DNA of 51,280 nt. Source: Schizophyllum amplum (Eukaryota > Basidiomycota > Agaricomycetes > Agaricales > Schizophyllaceae). A program made the translations under genes and the position numbers. This document shows positions 44,066 to 51,280 of this stretch, piece by piece (position 1 is the first letter of the stretch; every line of letters starts with the position of its first letter). The notes under the pieces were generated by a model. That model was not told where the DNA came from. It did no database searches and was given only the letters and a program-made list of their open reading frames with translations. Where the stretch lies: contig VDMD01000151.1 in the NCBI GenBank assembly GCA_007026445.1, positions 1 to 51,280 on the forward strand, written 5' to 3'.

Positions 44066-44285
44066 AGGAAAGACGAGGCGCTGGCGGAGACCGTCGAGCT
44101 CGCGCTCAATCACCTGGAGCCTGTAGCCGATCGCGAATTATCGCGTTGCTGACGCCGACTGCTCTCCCGACCAGCTGCTCAGCGCCCAAGTATTTGCGAT
44201 AAGGAGAGGGAGACGGAGAGCGGATAGAGCTGCATCGTTGGACATCGTCGTTGGGAACAAGATGTGCGGCGATGGAACCAAACAC

Positions 44286-44325
44286 GCGCCAACTGTCTTC
44301 TGGCGGCCCGAAAGACAGTTGGCGC
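44286..44325. other. Perfect inverted repeat (14-base stem), block C copy
   Basis: Identical stem and loop to 39415-39454. Confidence 0.9.
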
Positions 44326-44748
44326 ATACCGCCGTCGGCGTCAGCAACGCGGTCGGCGACGGGCACATGCGAGCTCGACGCTGCGATCATGGTGGACGTG
44401 AACTGCTTCTGCACCAGGTGCGTCCCGACCGGCGCGCCCTTCATGTCAAGTTACTCATCGCTTAACGGCGACTCGACGCTCCGGCGGACGAGCGTCCCCA
44501 TGTCCGCCACCGCCACCGTCTCGCGCCCTCGCCCGCCCTCGCCCGCCCTCTCCCTCATCCGCACCCTCGTGCCTTTGCTCGCCCCCACCGCAACCGCCTC
44601 CAGCCGCTACCTCCTCCGGCCGGCAACACGCTCCATGGACGCTGCGCTTGGCCGCCAAGGCCGCCGTCAGCGTGCTCGGCGTCGACAGCATCATCACGAG
44701 CAAGCCCGCGGGAGGACGCAGCAGTCTGGCCACTGGGACGAGCATTAG
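44326..44748 (+). pseudogene. Degenerate CFEM gene, block C, plus arm
   Basis: Reads MVDVNCFCT before the GT donor at 44418, so the CxC is preserved where block A has CxY. The DELDDA segment after the intron is deleted. The C-terminal part ends at a stop at 44748. Confidence 0.6.
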
Positions 44749-45233
44749 ACGACGGATATGTATATTGTACTCGTAGTTTAGCGCGCGAAACAGCTGTTGC
44801 CTGTACAACGAGATGCGAGACCACATGAGCGAGCGAGGCAGGTGAGGCAGACTAGGATTGTATGGGGGGATAGGAACAGCGCGGTGGATGCGGCGAGCCG
44901 CGCGAGGGAAGGAGACAATAGCCTATGCGAGCAGTCGACGCGCGAGACGTGAGGCCTTGAGGGAGTGAGCGAGCGGGTGCCGCTATCAAGGATGGGCAAA
45001 TGCGAAAGGACAAAGGGCGGGGAAATGTACGCGGCGAGCGCTGCGCCACTTGACGCACTCGCCTTCAATAGCTCACTCGTATCTTCAAGTCCGTTGGAGG
45101 ACATGGCACAAAGTGTGATCACAGTTCATATTGCCTATATACGAAGTACACACGGACAGTGCTACTCTATCTATGTTTGCTACTCTAGCTACGTTTGCTA
45201 CTCTAGCTAGTAGCTACGTTCTCGCCGAAAACG

Positions 45234-45348
45234 AGGCCCGGCGTCGTCATTCTTGAAGGCCCGGCGTCGTCGTTCGTGAAGGCCCAGCGTCGTCGTTTTT
45301 GAAGGCCCGGCGTCGTCGTTTTTGAAGGCCTGGCGTCGTCGTTAACTC
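45234..45348 (+). repeat. 23-base minisatellite, five units
   Basis: Same unit as 27061-27152 with one more copy and more variation between units. Confidence 0.85.
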
Positions 45349-45431
45349 TTGATACTTTCCTCCCCCCTTCTCACCATCCATGTCCCCAGTCGTTCTCCAC
45401 AAGGCGCAATGCGCGCGCGCATGTAGTCCCT

Positions 45432-45521
45432 ACATCCTCGACAATCAGTACATCCTCGACGATCCCTACATCCTCGACGATCCCTACATCCTCGACGATC
45501 AGTACATTATCGACGATCAGT
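45432..45521 (+). repeat. 18-base minisatellite, five units
   Basis: Five units with core ACATCCTCGACGATC, against two in block A. In one plus frame each unit reads YILDDP or YILDDQ, but the frame has no gene context. Confidence 0.85.
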
Positions 45522-45544
45522 ACATACCCACCCAACGCGCCGGG

Positions 45545-45966
45545 ATGGGGGGGAGGGGGAGCGAGAGGGGAGGGGAGGGGGGAGCAAAGAGGGGGAGCGA
45601 GAGGGGAGGGGAGGGGGGGGGGCGGAGGGGGGAGGTAAGGGAGTGAGGGGGGAGCGAGAGGGGAGGAGGACCGAAGGGGGGAGGGGGGGAGTGAAGGGGG
45701 ACGTAAAGGAGCGAGGAGGGAGAACGGGTAATGAAGGAGGGGAGAGAGGGGAGGAAAGGGGGTAGCGAGAGGGGAGGAGGACCGAGGGGGGAGGGGGGAA
45801 GTGAAGGGGGCGATGGAGAACGACGGGAGGGGGGAGGGAGAAGGGCGGAGGGAGGGAGGGGGAGCGACAGGCTTAGGGAGGAGCGAGAGGGGGGAGAAGG
45901 GGAGAGGGAAGGGTAAGGGGGGGTGAGGCGAGAGGGGGGAGGCGAGAGGGGGGCGAGAGAGGGGGA
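45545..45966 (+). repeat. G-rich polypurine tract, block C
   Basis: About 420 bases of G and A. The right 180 bases match block A closely; the left part differs in length and order of units. Confidence 0.85.
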
Positions 45967-46329
45967 GGTACTCATTATCCAGAACGATATCGGCGTCTGC
46001 AATAACATCAGCATGGGTACGACATAAATAGCAAGCAAGGGACCTACGTGGACGTCTGATGGCGGGCGGACAACGAAAGCGGCGGCACGAAGTCAACGCG
46101 CCACGTGAAAGGTCGCGGCGGCACTGTGCGCCACCGCGGCGTGAGAGCATGCAGCCCGTAAGCCCACCTCAGAAGCCTGGGAGGTCGTCAGGATCTCCCC
46201 CTCCAAGACAATAAATATTAAACGACAAGCGGGGTGGGTTAAAGACGATGTGGGGAGGACATGGGGTCCGGGGGCGTCAGGACATATGCGAAGTGGTGCA
46301 TCTTCCTTACAGCACACGCAACTCACCTT

Positions 46330-46904
46330 ATAGGAACGCGACCCCCCAAACCAAATCTAAAGGTCGAGTCAGTTCAGGTAGAGTACTAGCAACAAATAAT
46401 GTACCACCCGTAACATGCGCAGCGGCGCTACGCGCCGCCGCCGCAGTAGACCCCCTCCCTCCTCCTTGTCGCACCCGGCAGCAGACACAGAGGTCCCCGA
46501 GAATTCCCGCGCGGATATTATGAGAATTGAGTTCATTTTGCATCAATTTCGACGCTCGGACACTCACCAGAATCGCCTCTGTTTAGACCAGCGGATTGGG
46601 TCATAGGGGAGTGGGGGACGGCGGAGAGGACCCCCGAAAACAAGTCTGAAAGCCACGTTAGTCCAGGTACAGACCTGCAATAGACAGCGTACCACCTGTG
46701 AAATACGCAGCGGCGCTACGCGCCGCCGCCGCGGGAGACCCCCTCCGTCCTCGTTATCCCCCTCGGCACCACTCGCAGAGGTCCCCGAGAATTCCTGCGC
46801 GGATATTCTGAGCATTGAGTTCAGTTTGCATTAATATCGACGTTGGGAATCTCACCCAAATCACCTCCGCTTGGACCGCCAGGTGGGGTTATATGGATGA
46901 GGGA
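46330..46904 (-). repeat. Two tandem 288-base exon-like units, block C
   Basis: No difference from 28086-28660 noticed on the lines I compared. Confidence 0.85.
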
Positions 46905-47107
46905 GATGGCGGGGAGAGGGGCGGGAAGGCCTCGCGTGGCGTCGGTGACAAGGGCGGGCGACCTCAGCGGGGTGGGCGACTTCGGCGGGACCAGCGTCGA
47001 CCTCGAGCATCGAGCGCTGACGACGTCGAGGACCGACAAGGTCGATGATGCGGTCTGGTAGTGTGGTCAATAACAGAACACGCGTCACGTAGCTACGCCG
47101 TACTCAC

Positions 47108-47714
47108 CCGATCGTTGCGTCCGCCCGCCGCGCTCAAGTTCAACCTGAGGAAGTCACGTCCCTCTCACGTGATCCGAAGTTGAACTCGCGGGGCGTCTCG
47201 CTGATGAATCATAAGGTCAGCGTCGCGTTATACGTGGTGTGATCAAAGCATTCTCACCGAGGAACGGGGTCACGCGTGTGGCGAGATGCCCAGGGCCCGG
47301 CGCTCCAGACCACGCCGGACGCCGACTCGAACGACGAGCGCGGCGCCGACTCCAGTGACGAGCGCGGCGCCGACTCGAGCGACGAGCTCGGTATTGGCCT
47401 GAAACGCATGGCGCCTGAGTAACTTGAGGGGGGATTCGTTGTTGGTGCCTTGGGTAATGCACGTGTGTCGACAATCTGCACGAGCGAGTTAGATATTGTT
47501 AACGTGAGGCGGTGTGCTACACACCTCGACGGCCGACGCCGATGTCGCCCAAGTCCCCACCGTTGTCTGCCGCAATGAGCAGCAAGGTACGTCTGTTACA
47601 GAAGTCAGTGTGTGTATGAGAAGGACGTTGCGAGGACGAAGAGCGCGGCGATGGAGTCGTCGCGCTCGTCCAACACGAGGGTAGAAATCGAGAGCGACGT
47701 ACCTTGAATTCGAC
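47108..47714 (-). other. Minus-strand splice ladder, block C
   Basis: The equivalents of 28864-29470 at a constant offset of 18244, with all splice sites kept. Confidence 0.5.
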
Positions 47715-50700
47715 GCGCCCAGCCGCGAGGACACCGCAGCGTCGAGGACCCGTCGGCAAGGGCCGCCGTCAAGGGCGCATCGGCGAGGGACGCATTGAGA
47801 ACACGTTGGAGAGGGCCGCCGTCAGCGTCGGCGCGGCAAGGTGTCGAGGGCACACCGTCGGTGTCTTAAGTCGTGGCCACCGCAAATACCGTCGAGCTCG
47901 TCGAGGGCATCTTCGCGACGTCATCGCCAGATACAATGAGTTAGCGGCGGTGGCGGTCACCTGGGACGTCGAGGTCGGCGTTCAGAACATTAGGGTCGTG
48001 TCCACAAGGTCGTAGTCGGCGTGCAGAGCATGGAGCCCAGCGTCCAAACGGCGCTCGAGCTCGACACTCGTCGTAGAGAGGATAAAGGCGGCGTGGTGGT
48101 GGTAAGGAACAAGCTGCAGTGATCGGTCAATTTTCGTATCACAAGTCAATATAAAAACTTACCGAAACGTGTCGCGTGCGGTAATCTCGGGTGACTCGTA
48201 GCTAGGCGATCTCGGGTGACGGGTGATCTGCAAGTTCAACGGATCAGTACAGGTCCCAAATGATATGAATAGATAGGCTTACCCGGTCGAGGAGAAACGT
48301 GCCGCGTTGACGAAATGCGTGTTGGGAGTGACAGGGGAGGGGAGCTGGGTGTTTGCAAAGTTGATGTGCGAGGTAAAGGTGAATCTGAAAAGAATAATGA
48401 AGTCTAGAACGAGTTGGTCAGAAGACTACGAAAGCGAGAGGGAAATGCAGAAACGTACCAAAATCAACTCGTCGTGAGGGAGCATCGACGGCGGCGGGGG
48501 CAAGTACGAAGGTAAGAGACTAATAGGACGCTGGATAGTGAGACAGATTAGTAGCAAAAGGTTAGAAGGCGATGGGGAATGAAGAAAACCAACAATCCAC
48601 TCGCCTTATGTACCCTCGACACGGCTACCCTCCCGCTCGCGCCGCGTCCCTGCCTCGACGATCCGCTGCGCGCGCATCAAAGCGGTATCATGCGCCCGCA
48701 GACACGTCACCGGAAAGCCTGGAGCCGGAATCTGGGCACCGAAGGGTGGAACTTTCGGCGGACGCGCTCGTAACGTATTGCCGCTGCCCTGCGCCGCGCG
48801 TCAGCCCTGTCGCAACAGAGTTCAGAAATAACTTACTGCTTCGGCAATGGGCGGCCGTACCTGGAGTCTCGCGCGGAAGGACGGAAGTTCAGGGCGTCCG
48901 TGGTGGGTGGCGCGCCATAGCGCGTAGAGTCGTTATAGCTGCTTGCCATCGTCCGCAGCGTTCAGCAGAGAGAGCGAGAGAGGTAAGAAAGCGTACCTAA
49001 AGTGACACGTAGCGCGTGACAAAGTGAGCGAGTCTGCGACGAGGCGGGAGGAGGTCGAGGTCGTTGTTGAACTTGGAGATCAGTTCGTTACTCTCTTTTG
49101 GAAGGCCTTGAGTTCGCAAAGGCGGCGCGGCGCTGGCGAGCGTCGTCCGCCTCGACGAGCGCGTCGCTACCGGCGGGTCAGTCACAAAATAATATTTGAC
49201 ATTGAATACACGTACCTCTGGGTTTTCGGGGTGAATGCGCGCATACGCGCCCTGTGAGTGAGCACGATTCGTGCAGGGCGACGGCAGGCGCAGCGTCGCC
49301 GCCGTCGCCTCGCATCATGTTTCCATCAATCTGATGGGATATGTCAGCATCCAGGACTCCGGAAAGAGCGCGGAAACGCACCGAACTTGGATGGAAGATG
49401 CGAATAGGCATATTCCCCGCGTAGGGGAATGGCGCTATTGCGAGTGCGCGCGGCAGGCGCGGCGTGGCGCGTCACGTAAATATGTTCGGACGGACCTCGG
49501 AAGAGGATTCTGTAAGCGCGGTGCGTCAGCCGGAACATTCGGGACGGGGTGAAGGGAGGAGGGAGGAGGAGGGGGTCGTGTATATCGTGGTGAAGAAGGT
49601 GCGCAGGCGCGGTTTGCAACCCGGAGCGTCGACGCCAAGGTTGATGTACCATGATTAGTCATCCATAACGGCAGCCCGAGGCGAAACGAGCACGTTATGG
49701 ACGTACCAAAAACGACGCCACATAACGAAATCGCCCTTGTTCGCGAGACAGGGCGAGTTCAACGGCAAAGATGGCCTATCGGCCTGCGGGAGTCAATCTG
49801 AACGCTAAACGAGCATATTCCGAGTGAGAAAAGTTTTGAAGTTGGGTGCCAACTCGCCGACCAAAGGATGTCGAGGTTTACAGTGAGAAGTCGTCGACCT
49901 TCTCGAAAGATAAGGGACGCCGTTGATCCTGCTCATCGGCACTTTCAGCAAATCATCTAGACACATGGACGAACCTCTCGAGCGCGTACGACCCATCCGA
50001 GGCGTCAGAACGAACTCGGGGGCCGTCCGAAAGGTGGTCGCCGCTGTTGCGCGCCACCCGGCACATCGTCGAGCATTGCTATCGATCCGCTCGAGGAACC
50101 GTGTTCAATTCTTCAAGATGGGCGTTATCAGAGACGACGAATAGGTTGGCGATAATGGCGGCGTGAGGGAAAGCGACGATGGGCGGGGCAGCGAACATGG
50201 CGGCGCCGGAGGAGCGCGATCGGCGACTCGCTCCGAGTACCGCACCGCCGCGTGATCCATCCTCGCGCCTTGTTCTCGACCTTCACCGTCGCTTCCTCAA
50301 CGTCGTTCACGTCGCCGCTGACTTACCAGCGGCAGTCTTATCATGTTTACGCGCTTGGGCTCTGCGTCTGTGTTGGACGCGCCTACTGTACTGCCTTTTT
50401 CGTACTTTTTTCGATCATCTCGCACTGCATTCCACGCGTTCCCGGATCTCTATGGACGACACCCGCCTCATAAGACCGGTACAAGTCATCCCCACCTCAC
50501 TCAACGCCCAGTACCGGCCGCGCCACCGCAACTTCCCTCCCCGTCGAGCTGCTCAAGGCAGAGCAAACTTGAACGGTTGCTTGCGTCCGCGGTCACGTGA
50601 CTTCAATTCTGGCTCGCGGCGTAAAGTTCAAGGTCGTCGTCTACGTCGTCCATAGCGCTACATACTCGTACTCATCAGCACTCCAGGATATTGCTGCGCT

Positions 50701-51280
50701 TTGCGCTCGCCGCGCGTGAAAAAAGACGTACGAGGATGTCCTCGACAAGCCGCGGTCTGCTCATCGCGCCGTCGTCGCTCCCGACGCTTCTGCCCTGCCC
50801 GCCGTGCCGTCGGCAACACCGTTCTGAGTACTCGCCGCACTGGGAATTCACGGTGCTGCCGACGGCCCGACGAGCGAGACAAGTGCGCCGGGAACAATGA
50901 CAACGCGGGGTTTACGACACAAAGGGCAAAACACCGGCGGTACCCCGCGCGCGGGAACTTTCCGCTCAGGACGATCAGTCCCGCGACTGCCCGAATGCGT
51001 CTCTGACCGTCGACGTCGACGTCGTCAGCCTCGGCGAGCTCGTCCTACATCGAGGTGAGTACTTTGCCCTCTTCGTCGCATCCGCGCTGACTTCTTCGTA
51101 GCTCGTTCTCCATCGCACTCAAGCTCCCATACCACCGGCGCCCTTGCGCCCTCATCCTACACCCTCACACCCTCACGTCCTCGCCGATTCGCCCACGACC
51201 TCGCCGTCACGTCACCAACGCCCTCATCACCTCGCCCACGGCCTCACCCGTGCTCCCGTCAGCTCGCCTACGGCCTCTTT

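Larger units (their letters stand above)
43891..51280 (+). repeat. Segmental duplication block C, running off the window
   Basis: It repeats block A from 25740 onward. Position offset to A is 18244 at both 27721 and 30301 and falls to 18233 at 32881. It holds a partial CFEM minus arm, a CFEM plus arm, the G-rich tract, the two 288-base units and the splice ladder. Stretches such as 48600-50900 hold no gene I can support. Confidence 0.85.

Noticed and set aside
45371..46150. 259-codon minus-strand open frame in block C
   Set aside because: Same cause: the G-rich tract plus the 18-base minisatellite. No start context, domain or splice support.

Overview
The window looks like a basidiomycete genome, most likely an Agaricomycete. 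It is GC-rich, its genes carry many short introns (about 45-60 bases) with GT-AG ends, and it encodes families typical of that group: MYND zinc-finger proteins, a TET/JBP-like dioxygenase, DUF6699-like proteins, a BTB/POZ protein, a microsomal P450 and CFEM cysteine-rich sequences. I cannot name the species. Splice models were built by hand from consensus sites. For the main genes the exon phases add up to whole codons.

Left half (1-24.2 kb): ordinary genes with local inverted duplications. In order: a MYND gene (-) with a probable one-base frameshift; a TET/JBP-like 2-oxoglutarate dioxygenase (-) in five exons; a truncated MYND fragment (+); an MFS transporter (+) in 13 exons, four of them 20 bases or less; a complete MYND gene (-); an aldo/keto reductase of the pyridoxal reductase type (+); a small unknown gene; two convergent DUF6699-like genes; a BTB gene (+); and a P450 (+).

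Right half (23.5-51.3 kb): a young, complex segmental duplication. Block A (about 23.5-33.9 kb) starts inside the P450. Block B (35.86-43.89 kb) repeats A from the P450 3' end onward but is more diverged and carries a 985-base insertion. Block C (43.89 kb to the window end) joins B directly and repeats A from 25.74 kb at very high identity. The unit holds head-to-head degenerate CFEM gene copies around a perfect hairpin, a long G-rich purine tract, several minisatellites, a 288-base exon-like repeat present in both orientations, and a minus-strand ladder of conserved splice sites whose reading frames are not conserved. I recognise no known transposase, reverse transcriptase or other transposon protein in the unit.

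The genes do not form an obvious pathway. The P450, reductase and transporter could act in small-molecule metabolism, but nothing in the sequence ties them together. The common theme is duplication: inverted MYND copies around the transporter, an inverted DUF6699 pair with matching promoter-like segments, inverted CFEM copies, and the A/B/C array. I recognised no tRNA, rRNA or CRISPR array.
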